Shown here in pieces: positions 51,887-61,355 of a DNA stretch of 64,000 bases. This DNA comes from Actinomycetota bacterium. GTDB taxonomy: Bacteria; Actinomycetota; Acidimicrobiia; Acidimicrobiales; Ilumatobacteraceae. How positions within the stretch are numbered: position 1 is the stretch's first letter; the number at the start of each line of letters is the position of its first letter. The translations under genes and the position numbers were made by a program. The notes under the pieces were generated by a model, which worked only from the letters and a program-made list of their open reading frames with translations, searched no databases and had not been told where the DNA came from. Location of the stretch: the NCBI GenBank assembly GCA_026393575.1, contig JAPKZX010000023.1:13661-77660 (forward strand), written 5' to 3'.

Positions 51887-52879
51887 CTACGCCTCGAGAG
51901 GGTGGTGGCAGGCCACAAAGTGACCCACTGCTACTTCACGAAGCTGTGGTTCTTCGCTTGCGCACTGTTCCGTTGCAGCTGGGCAACGTGTACGGAAACG
52001 ACATCCTGATGGAGGATCGATGGTCGATGGGGGTTCGCCCTGCATGAGTCCGGCGCTGATCTTGCGATCTGGGTCGGGAATCGGCACGGACCCAACAAGA
52101 GCCTTTGTGTAGTGGTGACGTGTACGGAGGTACACATCATCTGGTGGAGCCACTTCACACACTTTGCCCAGGTACATCACCATGACTCGTGTGCTCACTG
52201 CCTTCACCACAGCAAGGTCGTGGGAAATGAAGATGAGGGTAAGGCCGTATCGGTCCTTCATGTCTTGCAGCAGGTTCAGAATCTGAGCCTGGACGCTTAC
52301 GTCGAGAGCTGACACTGGTTCGTCACAAATGATCATGGTTGGATCAAGAGCGAGTGCTCGCGCGATGCTGATGCGCTGGCACTGTCCACCTGAGAACTCG
52401 TACGAACGACGATCGCGAACTACTGCTGGGTCAAGGTTGGCAGCACGAAGAAGTTCATCAATCTTTTCATTGATTTCCACTTCGTTGCCACGGTTCCAGA
52501 CGCGCAACGGCTCGGCTAATACTTCGCTAACGGGAAGACGTGGGTCGAGAGAGGAGATGGGGTCTTGGAAGATCATCTGCATCGCTGGACGCATTTCTCG
52601 CAGGTCGTGCTTATTCATGGTGGTGAGTTCCTTAGAGAGGAAATTCACGGAACCACTGGTGGGCTTTGGCAACTGAAGAATTGCCTTACCAAGTGTGGAC
52701 TTACCGCAACCAGACTCGCCCACGATGGCGAGTGTCTCACCACGGATGAGGTCGAGGCTGATGCCAGAAACTGCCTTCACAACTTTGCCGCGTCCAAGGT
52801 TGAACTCGACTGTGAGGTCATTGATTTCAAGAATGCGGTCGCCATCGGGCCGCATGTGTGCTTTGCCGCTACCAGCCAT
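51887..52879 (-). CDS. Oligopeptide ABC transporter ATP-binding protein (OppF/DppF-like)
   Basis: A 330-residue ATPase with Walker A GESGCGKST, signature FSGGQCQRISIARAL, Walker B TMIICDEPVSALD, and the C-terminal CRFRTRCP...EQC element of the peptide/nickel group, which often binds an Fe-S cluster. It would power import of peptides or other solutes with OppD. ATG 52879 shares a TAATG junction with the upstream oppD stop, and GGAGAAAAG lies before it; the longer frame overlaps oppD. Confidence 0.92.
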   Translation of the reverse strand: MAGSGKAHMRPDGDRILEINDLTVEFNLGRGKVVKAVSGISLDLIRGETLAIVGESGCGKSTLGKAILQLPKPTSGSVNFLSKELTTMNKHDLREMRPAMQMIFQDPISSLDPRLPVSEVLAEPLRVWNRGNEVEINEKIDELLRAANLDPAVVRDRRSYEFSGGQCQRISIARALALDPTMIICDEPVSALDVSVQAQILNLLQDMKDRYGLTLIFISHDLAVVKAVSTRVMVMYLGKVCEVAPPDDVYLRTRHHYTKALVGSVPIPDPDRKISAGLMQGEPPSTIDPPSGCRFRTRCPAATEQCASEEPQLREVAVGHFVACHHPLEA

Positions 52880-53853
52880 TACTTTTCTCCTCCGATAGGG
52901 AACCAGCATCGATACAGATGGCCAGTTCCGGTGTCTTTCAATGGTGGCTTTTCCGCACGGCACTTGTCGGCAACGTACGGACAGCGATTTGCGAACGGGC
53001 AACCAGGCTCGTTCTTTGTTGGGTCTGGAAGACGTCCTTCAATCACGGGAAGGCGAGTGCCTGTTGGAGTCTCGAGACGAGGAATGGACTTCAACAGAGC
53101 CTCTGTGTACGGCATCTTCATGTTCTTGAAGAGTTCCCGGGTTGGGGCCATCTCGACGACGTCACCTGCGTACATAACAGCAATCTTGTCGGTGTGGCCT
53201 GCCACAACGCCAAGGTCGTGGGTAACTAGGATCATTGCCATGTTGAACTCTTTACGGAGTTCACTCAGCAGTTCCAATACCTGAGCTTGCACTGTCACGT
53301 CGAGTGCAGTAGTGGGCTCATCGGCAAACAGAAGTTCAGGCTTGCATGAAACAGCGATTGCAATCATGATGCGCTGGCGCATACCACCAGAAAGTTGATA
53401 CGGGAATTTGCGCATCATGCCTTCTGGGTCTGCAATACGAACGCGTCGAAGAAGTTCAATCGCTTGCTCGTGTGCTTCTTTCTTTGAAAGTTTCAGACGC
53501 ACGGTGAGGCTCTCGGTGAGTTGAGCTCCAATGCGGCGCACGGGGTTCAGTGTGGTCATCGGATCTTGGAAGATCATGGCCATGCCTGTTCCCCAAAGTT
53601 CGCGCAATTCCTTCTCGGGAAGGTCTGAGATTTCTTTGCCCATGTATTTGATGGATCCGGAGCGCGTGGCAGTTCCGGGAAGCAGACCCATGATGGCGCG
53701 AGACAACACTGTCTTGCCTGAGCCTGATTCGCCTACAACACCAATGCTTTCGCCTTGATCCAAGGTGATGGTTGCGTCATTGACTGCACGAAGGTTTCCT
53801 CGTGGCGTGTCGAACGTAATGGAAAGGTCAGTGACCTCTAGAACTTTGCTCAT
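52879..53853 (-). CDS. Oligopeptide ABC transporter ATP-binding protein (OppD/DppD-like)
   Basis: A 324-residue ATPase with Walker A GESGSGKTVLSRA, signature LSGGMRQRIMIA, Walker B LLFADEPTTALDVT and the C-terminal GCPFANRCPYVADKC cysteine set. It pairs with OppF to energise the permeases. ATG 53853 overlaps the oppC stop by four bases, so the genes are translationally coupled. Confidence 0.93.
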   Translation of the reverse strand: MSKVLEVTDLSITFDTPRGNLRAVNDATITLDQGESIGVVGESGSGKTVLSRAIMGLLPGTATRSGSIKYMGKEISDLPEKELRELWGTGMAMIFQDPMTTLNPVRRIGAQLTESLTVRLKLSKKEAHEQAIELLRRVRIADPEGMMRKFPYQLSGGMRQRIMIAIAVSCKPELLFADEPTTALDVTVQAQVLELLSELRKEFNMAMILVTHDLGVVAGHTDKIAVMYAGDVVEMAPTRELFKNMKMPYTEALLKSIPRLETPTGTRLPVIEGRLPDPTKNEPGCPFANRCPYVADKCRAEKPPLKDTGTGHLYRCWFPIGGEK

Positions 53854-54713
53854 ATCTTTGACTCTCTCTTGTCGAGGTTGGCTCTGATGTAGTCGCCAAA
53901 GTAGTTAGTGGAGATAACGGTGAAACCGATGCACGCAACGGGGATGTACACCTCGTGAGGGGAGTACTCGAGGTTTGCTCGACCAATGGCGAGCAATGAG
54001 CCCCAACTAGCTCCACCGGGAACACCGATACCAAGAATGGAAAGTGAACCTTCGGCAATCATCACAACACCAACGGCGAAGAAACCGATGGCCAAGATTG
54101 CTGGTGCGACGTTTGGAATGATGTGTCGGCGAATGATCTCGAGGTTCTTTGTGCCGATTGATTTCGAAGCCAAAACAAATTCACGGCTCGACCACTGAAG
54201 AGTTGAGCTGCGAGCGATGCGACCGAGAATTGGAATGATGACGATTGTCAACGAGATGGTAAGCACGAGAACACGACGGAAGTCAGAAGCTGGTTCGTTG
54301 CTGTTTCCGTTTGCAAGAACTGAAATAAGCGCAAGTGACATCACCAAGTTCGGAATAGCAAGAATCATGTTAAATATCGAGCTCATGACCTTGTCGAACG
54401 TGCCTCTGTAGTACGCGGCTGCGATGCCCAACCCAGATCCGATGCCTCCGCCGATAATTACGGAGACAAGCGCAACGAAGGTGGACATTCGTGCACCATG
54501 CATAGTGGCAGTGAACATGTCCATGCCGTCGTATGAAGTGCCCAAAATATGGCCCGGAACTTTGAATGGTCCATCACCTTGTGAGAAATCGGAAATTCTG
54601 TCCCATGGTGTGAAAGGGAAGAGGTCGTAAGTGATTGTTATGAACAAAACGGCGAACAGCCACAATGCCGACAGTTTGAAACCAATTGGCTTCTTGAGAA
54701 AGTTCTTAAACAC
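53850..54713 (-). CDS. Oligopeptide ABC transporter permease (OppC/DppC-like)
   Basis: A 287-residue permease with six hydrophobic segments. LGTSYDGMDMFTATMHGARMS near the N-terminus and the EAA loop (SSREFVLASKSIGTKNLEIIRRHIIPN) are intact, as is GGASWGSLLAIGRANL at the end. GTG 54713, behind AAGGGAG, overlaps the end of the oppB reading frame. Because its permease partner OppB is damaged, the channel may not form unless another OppB exists elsewhere. Confidence 0.9.
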   Translation of the reverse strand: MFKNFLKKPIGFKLSALWLFAVLFITITYDLFPFTPWDRISDFSQGDGPFKVPGHILGTSYDGMDMFTATMHGARMSTFVALVSVIIGGGIGSGLGIAAAYYRGTFDKVMSSIFNMILAIPNLVMSLALISVLANGNSNEPASDFRRVLVLTISLTIVIIPILGRIARSSTLQWSSREFVLASKSIGTKNLEIIRRHIIPNVAPAILAIGFFAVGVVMIAEGSLSILGIGVPGGASWGSLLAIGRANLEYSPHEVYIPVACIGFTVISTNYFGDYIRANLDKRESKI

Positions 54714-55459
54714 GGCGCTCCCTTGTGCGTGGGTCAACAATATTGGCAATCACATCGACCATCGTGTTGAAGAACACGTAGAAGGCCGCGGTGACCGCAA
54801 TAAAGGACATGAGTGAAATGACCTGGCGAGATGCGATTGCAAACGCAATCTGATATCCCAATCCAGGGAGGTTGAACAAGATTTCGGTGATGATGGTGCC
54901 GCCAACTAAGCCGCCCATATTCAGTGCGGCTGAAGTAAGCAGGGTGGTGCTTGAGGCTCGCAGAACGTGACGCCAGAGAACACGCGCAAATCAATACCAA
55001 GATGAGAGCAAGAGCAAACGATGGAATTGAAGAAAGAGCGAACAATGTGGTCTGGAGATAACGATCGAATCGTGAACCTTCGCGGTATGCGGAGATGAGA
55101 CCAAGCGGCACGGAAACGAGCAACCCCACGATCTGAACATACAAGATGATGAGAAGAGTTGTTGGAAGCGCACGCTTAAGAAGAACGGTGACGCTAATGG
55201 TGTCGTTGTTGCTGTATTGGTTTCCGAAGTTTCCGTGCCACATGTCTGTGTACCACTTCCAGAAGAAGCCGAGTACGCCACGATCGAGGCCCATGTCTTT
55301 GCGCATGAGTGCGACGCGATCGGGCATTGCATTCGGAACTGCCATGACTGCTGGATCGCCTGGAAGAAGTTGAATCAGTAACGACAACAGGAATGTTGCG
55401 CCACTAACGACGATGAGTGCGATGAACACGCGTTGAAAAATGTATTTAAACGTTTCCAA
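54706..55459 (-). pseudogene. Oligopeptide ABC permease OppB/DppB with internal deletion and frameshift
   Basis: The start is TTG 55459 behind AGGGGG (ETFKYIFQRVFIALIVV). The family sequence is good to ALILVLI near 54989. It then resumes in another frame at RVLWRHVLRASSTTLL near 54984 and runs to the stop at 54706 (GGLVGGTIITEILFNLPGLGY...DPRTRERRV). About 75-90 residues usual between these points are missing, including most of the EAA loop, and the frame shifts by one. The visible length is about 250 codons against 310-340 in the family. Either a real pseudogene or a collapse in assembly. Confidence 0.82.
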
Positions 55460-55499
55460 ATTTCCCCCTAAGAATAAATCAATGTTACACAAACGAAAA

Positions 55500-55525
55500 G
55501 GGCCACTCCCAATTAGGAGTGGCCC
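55500..55525 (-). terminator. Hairpin terminator/attenuator between substrate-binding and permease genes
   Basis: GGGCCACTCC (55500-55509) pairs with GGAGTGGCCC (55516-55525) as a ten-base stem. Read on the minus strand the stem is followed by TTTTCGTTTGT. It lies between the substrate-binding protein gene and the permease genes, where partial termination commonly lets the binding protein be made in excess. On the plus strand a T-run follows too, after a short gap. Confidence 0.75.
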
Positions 55526-55579
55526 TTCCGTATGTTTTTTTGTAAAGCGTCTCACCTAGGTGAAGACAAATCACTTACA

Positions 55580-57397
55580 TCACTTCTGGAGGTAAACGCC
55601 TGTCCAGTCGATACCCCAGTTGGTAACAACACGCTGAGTCTTGCCCGAAGGACCCTTCAGCTTGCCCACGTTCTTCACGCTGTTCTTTGTAAACAAGGCG
55701 TAGTAACCGTGAGCAATTGATGTGATTAGGTGTTCGCCCTGAATGTACTCAGTTGCTGCTTTGTAAGCATCCTTTATAGCCTTCTTCTCGGCTGCAGTTC
55801 CTCCATTACCGGTTGCACCGTTTGGCAATGCCTGTGCTGCGTAGAGCAAGTCATCAACTTTGGTGTCGGTGTGGCGGGTAAGGCTCAAGATTGATCCAAG
55901 AAGACCCTTGAAGTAAGCAGTTGAGCCAGTGAAACCTGGGGCAAACGAGTTGGTCACAAGGAATGGCAAGTTGAAGCTCACATCGGTTCCTTCCATAAGA
56001 AGGATGAGGATTGCATCGTATTGGTTGCCCGCTGCAGCGTTGAATGCTTCACCAATGATGGTGTAGGACTCTTTCTGCACGATATCCATTGTGATTCCAA
56101 CGGCCTTGAGCTGTTGCGCGATCAACTTAACGTTGGCCAACGAAACGGCGCTCATATCTGCAGGAATGGTGAACTTCAGCTCGGTCTTGCCAGTCTCTGA
56201 CAAGCAGAGAGCCAAAGCATCTGTGGCCTTCTTCATATTGAAGGTTGCAAAGTTCTTCTTGCTGTACATCACGCTGGTTGGACCAACGATTGACGGTGCA
56301 GCAGTTGCTTCACCTGCTGTACGAATACGTACCCACGTTGCACGGTCAATTCCGTAAGAGACAGCAGCACGGCAGTTCTTGTTAGCGAACTGAGTCTGGA
56401 TCTTCTGGTTGAACCAGAAAGATGGGTAGTACTCGTTCTTTGACTTGTATTCCGTAAGGTTCTTGTTGCTGCGAATGCTCTTGACGTACTTTCCTTCACC
56501 GGATGTAAACATCGCGGCGTCGTAGGTGCCCTTCATAATCGCGTTCTTACGCTGTTGTGAGTCCTTGATGTTGTCGAATGTGATCGAGTTCAAGTATGGC
56601 AATTGCACACCCTTGGCATCTTTGCGCCAGTAGTTCGGGTTGCGAACAACCTTCAACTTGTCGGCGTCACGCACGTAGGTTGACTCAACCATGAATGGTC
56701 CGGAGCCCACTGGCTTTGCGCCGCATGAACCGGTTCCCGCTCCGCCTGACGCCTTTGATCCGCCTGCAGCCTGAATTTGTGCCTTCGCACGAATAACAGT
56801 ACGACCTGATGCGTACAAAGTACCCAAGAAGTCGTTCTGTGAACGGAACAACTTGAACACAACTGTTCCAGCCGTGTTGTCAGCTGTGACGCTCAAAATG
56901 TTTGCAAGGAATGGAACAGCAGTTCCAAGGTATGAAGAACCTTGTTGGCCAGTGAGAACGCCAGCACCACGACCTGCGTCGTAGTTGAACTTCACGAGTG
57001 AAGCATCGAGATCTGTGCCGTCGTGCATTTTGATGCCAGAACGAATCTTGATGGTCCATGTCTTAAGGTCGAGAGTGCCGTCGGCATTCTTGCCTGCTTG
57101 TCCAGATTCGGCGAGCACGGGAATCATGTCTCCACCGATTGACTTTTCAAACAATGTTTCGTAAATGGTACGAGCTGCCATCAAAGCCGAGTTGGCCAAG
57201 TTGTCAGGTCCGCACCAGCCGCCGAAGGTGTCGAAGATTGCAACTTTTGCATCTCCGCCGCCGCCAGCTGTCGGACCGGTTGCAGCACTTTTTGCGCTAG
57301 CACCGGTTGTGGCCAGAGTAGAAACGGCAAGCGAAGCAGCAAGAACTGCTCCGACTTTACGTAACACTCGGGACCGTGTCGTATGACGTTGTGTCAT
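55580..57397 (-). CDS. ABC transporter substrate-binding protein, family 5 (peptide/nickel type)
   Basis: A 605-residue exported protein. The signal peptide has basic TQRHTTRSRVLRK, a hydrophobic core (VGAVLAASLAVSTLAT) and an ASA cleavage site near residue 34; no lipobox cysteine, so it may be free or held otherwise. Then comes an SBP-5 fold: ARTIYETLFE, KTWTIKIRSGIKMHDGT, NPNYW, and ISYGIDR-like AVSYGIDRATWV. ATG 57397 follows GGGGGTAAC. It is the first gene of the opp unit and would deliver its ligand to the permeases. Confidence 0.9.
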   Translation of the reverse strand: MTQRHTTRSRVLRKVGAVLAASLAVSTLATTGASAKSAATGPTAGGGGDAKVAIFDTFGGWCGPDNLANSALMAARTIYETLFEKSIGGDMIPVLAESGQAGKNADGTLDLKTWTIKIRSGIKMHDGTDLDASLVKFNYDAGRGAGVLTGQQGSSYLGTAVPFLANILSVTADNTAGTVVFKLFRSQNDFLGTLYASGRTVIRAKAQIQAAGGSKASGGAGTGSCGAKPVGSGPFMVESTYVRDADKLKVVRNPNYWRKDAKGVQLPYLNSITFDNIKDSQQRKNAIMKGTYDAAMFTSGEGKYVKSIRSNKNLTEYKSKNEYYPSFWFNQKIQTQFANKNCRAAVSYGIDRATWVRIRTAGEATAAPSIVGPTSVMYSKKNFATFNMKKATDALALCLSETGKTELKFTIPADMSAVSLANVKLIAQQLKAVGITMDIVQKESYTIIGEAFNAAAGNQYDAILILLMEGTDVSFNLPFLVTNSFAPGFTGSTAYFKGLLGSILSLTRHTDTKVDDLLYAAQALPNGATGNGGTAAEKKAIKDAYKAATEYIQGEHLITSIAHGYYALFTKNSVKNVGKLKGPSGKTQRVVTNWGIDWTGVYLQK

Positions 57398-57492
57398 TGA
57401 GTTACCCCCAAAATTGGCACACCACTGTGATGTGACTAAGGGCACGATAGCAGTAAGAATCGCTGTGACGCCAACCACACGCAACAGAAATA

Positions 57493-57517
57493 AATTGTCT
57501 TCAACAATTATCTGTTG
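57493..57517. promoter_or_regulatory. Overlapping inverted repeats upstream of the substrate-binding protein gene
   Basis: AATTGT (57493-57498) can pair with ACAATT (57504-57509), while CAACA (57502-57506) can pair with TGTTG (57513-57517). The two share bases and exclude each other. They lie about 100 bases before the substrate-binding protein ATG, in the promoter zone of the opp unit, and could be an operator. Significance is uncertain. Confidence 0.3.
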
Positions 57518-57567
57518 AGTTATTTTGATGAGTGATTGTCACCAAAATGGGATCATCCGGGCTACTT

Positions 57568-58509
57568 CTAGTTAGTGAAAAAGTGCACTTTGATCGCCCC
57601 GCTGGCACGGTCGTTGGCTGTGTCAAAGGCTTTTGCAGCAGAATCAAGGGAATACCGATGAGTAATAAGGGCTTTGGCAATATGTGGATTGCGTGACAAA
57701 ACATCTACCGCCTCCTCAAAATCATGGTGTTCGTGGTCGTGGCTATAGAAGATGGACGGAATCACGGAGATCTCTTTCAACATCAAGGTGTTCGACAGTG
57801 CCACGGGCGACCACACCATGCCGAACTCCACAATGGAGCCACGGGGTCTGGTGGCACTGACGCAGGCATCGAAAGATTGTTGGGTGCAGACAGCATCGAA
57901 TGAGAAGTCGTAGTTGTTGCCCGGGGTGGAGATGGGCCGTGCTCCTAGAGCCTCGGCCGCCTGGGTCTGACGGGGGTGGCGCGTCACGATGTCTACTTCT
58001 ATGCCGCGATCGGCAAGAACAGCAGCTGTGAGAAGTCCGATAGAGCCGGCACCAACTACTACGGCTGTCATGTCACGTGAAATTGGAACGCGATTTATTC
58101 CGTGTACGACAACGGCTAATGGTTCTACAAGCGCAACAACTTCTGCGTTCACGCTTGCTGGTACCGCAATCAATCTGGATTTTTCCACACGTACAAATTC
58201 TGCGAGCCCTCCATCGATAGATGTGCCATGTAGTGATGCGGCCGCCATCTTGCAAGTGTGAGGTAGTGCGCGTTTGCATTCTTCGCAATGCCCACACTCG
58301 CCAGTGGGGCGCACGGCGACAAGTTGGCCTGACTCTGTGTAGCCACCGAATTCGTGACCTAAAACAACTCCAGAGAGCCCAAGGCTGATGAGGTGCAAAT
58401 CACTTCCGCAGATTCCAGAGGACGTCACGCGAATGAGTTCACCTTCGCCGGAAGGAATATCTCTTTCAACTAATGAAACTGAACCTTGGTGGGACACAAC
58501 TGCGCGCAT
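57568..58509 (-). CDS. Zinc-dependent alcohol dehydrogenase family protein
   Basis: A 313-residue medium-chain dehydrogenase. GICGSDLHL holds the catalytic zinc cysteine, GHEFGG the next ligand, CGHCEECKRALPHTC the structural zinc, and VVGAGSIGLLTAAVL the NAD(P)-binding motif. It is shorter than the usual 340-350. ATG 58509 is used; the longer frame overlaps the Thr-rich tail of the SGNH gene. The substrate, an alcohol or polyol, is unknown. A separate unit from the genes around it. Confidence 0.87.
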   Translation of the reverse strand: MRAVVSHQGSVSLVERDIPSGEGELIRVTSSGICGSDLHLISLGLSGVVLGHEFGGYTESGQLVAVRPTGECGHCEECKRALPHTCKMAAASLHGTSIDGGLAEFVRVEKSRLIAVPASVNAEVVALVEPLAVVVHGINRVPISRDMTAVVVGAGSIGLLTAAVLADRGIEVDIVTRHPRQTQAAEALGARPISTPGNNYDFSFDAVCTQQSFDACVSATRPRGSIVEFGMVWSPVALSNTLMLKEISVIPSIFYSHDHEHHDFEEAVDVLSRNPHIAKALITHRYSLDSAAKAFDTANDRASGAIKVHFFTN

Positions 58510-58543
58510 GGCTGAACTGTAACCGTTTCGTGCAGTAGGCCGA

Positions 58544-59287
58544 TTACGGAGTGGTGGTTGGTGGAACTGTTGATGTACTTGTTGACGTTGTAGTCGTAGA
58601 TGTTGTGGTGGTTGTTGCATCAACAACCTGTGTGCCGTACACACGAAGAGCGTTCACAGTAAAACTTGCTCGCGTCTTGTAACCACTAACAGTGAGGTGG
58701 ACGCCGTCTGCAATGAATCGGCTTGCGGCCTTGGGCACAAAAGATGTATTCCAGTCGGCGATACGAAGTTGTGGCCAGCGCGCTTGTGCTTTTACTAACG
58801 CCCTGTTGAATCGCACGGACCGACTAATCCAATCGCGTCTTCCAAGTGCTGAGAATTCTGTGTTGACCCAAAGCACCGGAAGGTTCCTAGTTTTTGTCAT
58901 TACCAAGTCAATGACATATTGCGGATACCACGACTCGGTGCGAGAGATCATGTCGTTCGTACCGAGAGCGATAACAATTGCTGTGGTATCTGCATTGAGC
59001 TGCTTCTCGAGGATGGGTGCGGCAAGAGATGCTTTTCGACCCGACTTGTCGTCAATGAATACAGATGGCCAAATTGCTAAGCGCTCAATGCGTGTTTGTA
59101 GTTTGCCGAAGTAATCGGTTCCCACGCTAAGGCTGTCTCCGATGATGAGTAGCCGACCTTGTCCGTTGGGAGAAATAGACACTGGAGGTGGAGCCGCTTG
59201 AGATAACTGCGGGGCAATGAATGCTGAAACACAGAGTGCCCCCACCAGCAACTGAGAGATTTTGGTGCGGGAGAGCAGGTTGGACAC
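58544..59287 (-). CDS. Secreted SGNH/GDSL hydrolase with Thr/Ser-rich tail
   Basis: A 247-residue secreted protein. A signal peptide (SQLLVGALCVSAFIAPQLSQA) precedes the SGNH fold: the nucleophile is in GDSLSVG, the oxyanion Asn in LGTNDM and the Asp/His pair in ADGVHLT. The final 22 residues are almost only Thr, Ser and Pro, typical of a linker or glycosylated wall region, but no domain follows. GTG 59287 is used. It likely acts as an esterase or deacetylase on wall or glycan. It is divergent from the sulfatase-like gene with 25 bases between the starts. Confidence 0.83.
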   Translation of the reverse strand: MSNLLSRTKISQLLVGALCVSAFIAPQLSQAAPPPVSISPNGQGRLLIIGDSLSVGTDYFGKLQTRIERLAIWPSVFIDDKSGRKASLAAPILEKQLNADTTAIVIALGTNDMISRTESWYPQYVIDLVMTKTRNLPVLWVNTEFSALGRRDWISRSVRFNRALVKAQARWPQLRIADWNTSFVPKAASRFIADGVHLTVSGYKTRASFTVNALRVYGTQVVDATTTTTSTTTTSTSTSTVPPTTTP

Positions 59288-59312
59288 CGTTCTATTGTGG
59301 CAAGGTTGTGAG

Positions 59313-61355
59313 GTGATTCGTAAGCACTTCCTCACATATTTTGCCCTTTCGACTATTGCGATTGCTCAACCAATACTGGATTTGTACGGAAAGAACACGA
59401 CGGTGTTCTCCGCGGCAAAGATGACGTCGCTGGAAGTATCGATCTTCGTATTGATGGTGCTCTTAGTTCCGGCATTGGTGGCTACGGCGATTGATGTCAT
59501 AAGCAAAGCTTTTGGACCACGGGTGAATGAGTCAGTTCGTCTCTGGCAGATTGCGGTTTTTTCCTTCCTAGTGGGTCTAGCGATTGCTCGAATCGCGCAA
59601 TGGAAGGGCAACGCTGTTCCCATTGCGGTGGGGTTACTTCTCGCGGTTGCAGTACCCATTTCTTTTGATCGGTTCAAATCTGTACGTGAATGGTCACGCT
59701 GGTTATCTGCTTTGGGCGTCGCAGTCCTGGCCACAGCGTTGATTCAACTACAGCCAGTGATCTTGGGAACGTCAGGTCCTAAATCTGACGCCGTGATTGG
59801 TCGTACTGATGTCTCGGTATTGCAAATTGTGTTTGACGAATTTCCGTTATATGCCTTACTTGATTCAAACGGCGAAATTAATGCTGAACGATTTCCTGGC
59901 TTTGCACGACTTGCACAAGAGTCAACTTGGTTCAGGAACTCTGTAGCGGAATCAAACTTCACACACCAGGCAGTGCCAGCAATTCTGTCGTCACAGGTGC
60001 CGTCACAAACGGGGGGACCATTTCTTCAGCAGTATCCGAAGAACATTTTTACTTTGTTCGGTGGTAAGACAGCAATAGATGGAATTGAACCCGTCACGAG
60101 TCTTTGTCCCCACTCTGTCTGTCATTCGGATGTCGCTTCCTCTTTCGGATTTGATGTGGGTCGATATGTGAAATTCGTTCGCGATGCGGGCTATGTATAT
60201 GGTCACCGTGTGTTGCCCCCAATTGCGCGCACGAGGATTCCATCCATTGAAGGAACATGGGGCGGTTTTGGTGCTGTTGCCAACAAGTTCAAGGAACAGT
60301 TTGATACAGGTGCGTTCTCACAGGTAGATGCCATTAGTAATGGTGTTGCTGCGTTTGTAAATGACTCATCGCAACGCGTGGAGGTGGTGCACGCACTAGT
60401 TCCGCATGCTCCATGGAGGTTGACGCCAGACCATCGCGTTGCTCCATTGTCTGCTTCTATTACTACTCAGAACCCAGACAATGAAGATGTGGTACGAGAC
60501 ACCTATCAAACATTTCTTGTTCAGGTGGGCGCTGCAGACAATGCAATCTCGGAGTTAATAGAAACCCTCAAACAAAAAGGGCGTTGGGACAACACGCTCC
60601 TTGTTGTCACAGCGGATCATGGTATTTCGTTTATGCCAACCCTGCCTCAACGTCACACGGACTTCTCTGACATTGGTCAATCAAATGATGTCTATCGAAT
60701 TCCCACGTTCATAAAGTTTCCAAAACAATCCGCGGGAAAGATCAGCGATTGTGCAATATCTAACCTTGACATCTTGCCCACGATTATCGACGTGACAGAA
60801 ACAGAAACTTCTTGGGAGTTCGCTGGACTATCAGTTGCAAATGAATGCCCAGCAGGTCGCACGCGCACGGTGGTCTCGGCAACCGGAGAAACTGCTGTTC
60901 TGTCCGAGGGCTTTGAAGTAGTGAAGGAACGTTCTGATTATTACGACTCTGTAGTAGCCAGAGAAGGATCTTTGCGTCGAGTTGCTGGCGTTGGACTGTC
61001 TGCATCACTGGTTGGCCAGGCGTTGCCCGCTGTTGCAAATTCAACAACTGTGACCGGGTGGTCGGTGACCCAGAAGAAGATGTTTACGAACGTGTCGACG
61101 AAAAAGGGCGCCAGAGTTCCTTCGCTCATCACAGGCAACATCCAGTTGGCGAAACCACTGGATGTTGGAACAGAAGGTGTCGTTGCAATTGATGGCATAG
61201 CTGCAGGCGTGATTGGTGAACTATCTGGCGCACGTGATGTTGTGTCGTATACGGCGATCTTGGATTACGGATTATTGACGGAAGGTGCACACACGGTGGA
61301 GTTGTATGTGCGTCTCCCTAATGGGCAACTAGAGCGGGTGGGCAAGCCGTCTTAG
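59313..61355 (+). CDS. Sulfatase/phosphoethanolamine-transferase-like membrane protein
   Basis: A 680-residue protein with about five hydrophobic helices in the first 165 residues and an alkaline-phosphatase-superfamily domain after them: metal-binding VFDEFP, the likely Thr nucleophile in SNFTHQAVPAILSSQ and VVTADHGISF with DSIGQS-like FSDIGQSND. The extracytoplasmic domain is sulfatase-like. The product would modify or release phospho- or sulfo-groups on envelope lipid or glycan. GTG 59313 follows AAGG. Overlaps the end of the GGDEF/EAL gene by four bases. Confidence 0.82.
   Translation: MIRKHFLTYFALSTIAIAQPILDLYGKNTTVFSAAKMTSLEVSIFVLMVLLVPALVATAIDVISKAFGPRVNESVRLWQIAVFSFLVGLAIARIAQWKGNAVPIAVGLLLAVAVPISFDRFKSVREWSRWLSALGVAVLATALIQLQPVILGTSGPKSDAVIGRTDVSVLQIVFDEFPLYALLDSNGEINAERFPGFARLAQESTWFRNSVAESNFTHQAVPAILSSQVPSQTGGPFLQQYPKNIFTLFGGKTAIDGIEPVTSLCPHSVCHSDVASSFGFDVGRYVKFVRDAGYVYGHRVLPPIARTRIPSIEGTWGGFGAVANKFKEQFDTGAFSQVDAISNGVAAFVNDSSQRVEVVHALVPHAPWRLTPDHRVAPLSASITTQNPDNEDVVRDTYQTFLVQVGAADNAISELIETLKQKGRWDNTLLVVTADHGISFMPTLPQRHTDFSDIGQSNDVYRIPTFIKFPKQSAGKISDCAISNLDILPTIIDVTETETSWEFAGLSVANECPAGRTRTVVSATGETAVLSEGFEVVKERSDYYDSVVAREGSLRRVAGVGLSASLVGQALPAVANSTTVTGWSVTQKKMFTNVSTKKGARVPSLITGNIQLAKPLDVGTEGVVAIDGIAAGVIGELSGARDVVSYTAILDYGLLTEGAHTVELYVRLPNGQLERVGKPS

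Noticed and set aside
57422..57484. Extended N-terminus of the substrate-binding protein (29 more codons)
   Set aside because: ATG 57397 has a strong GGGGGTAAC and opens directly into a normal signal peptide; the extension would bury it.
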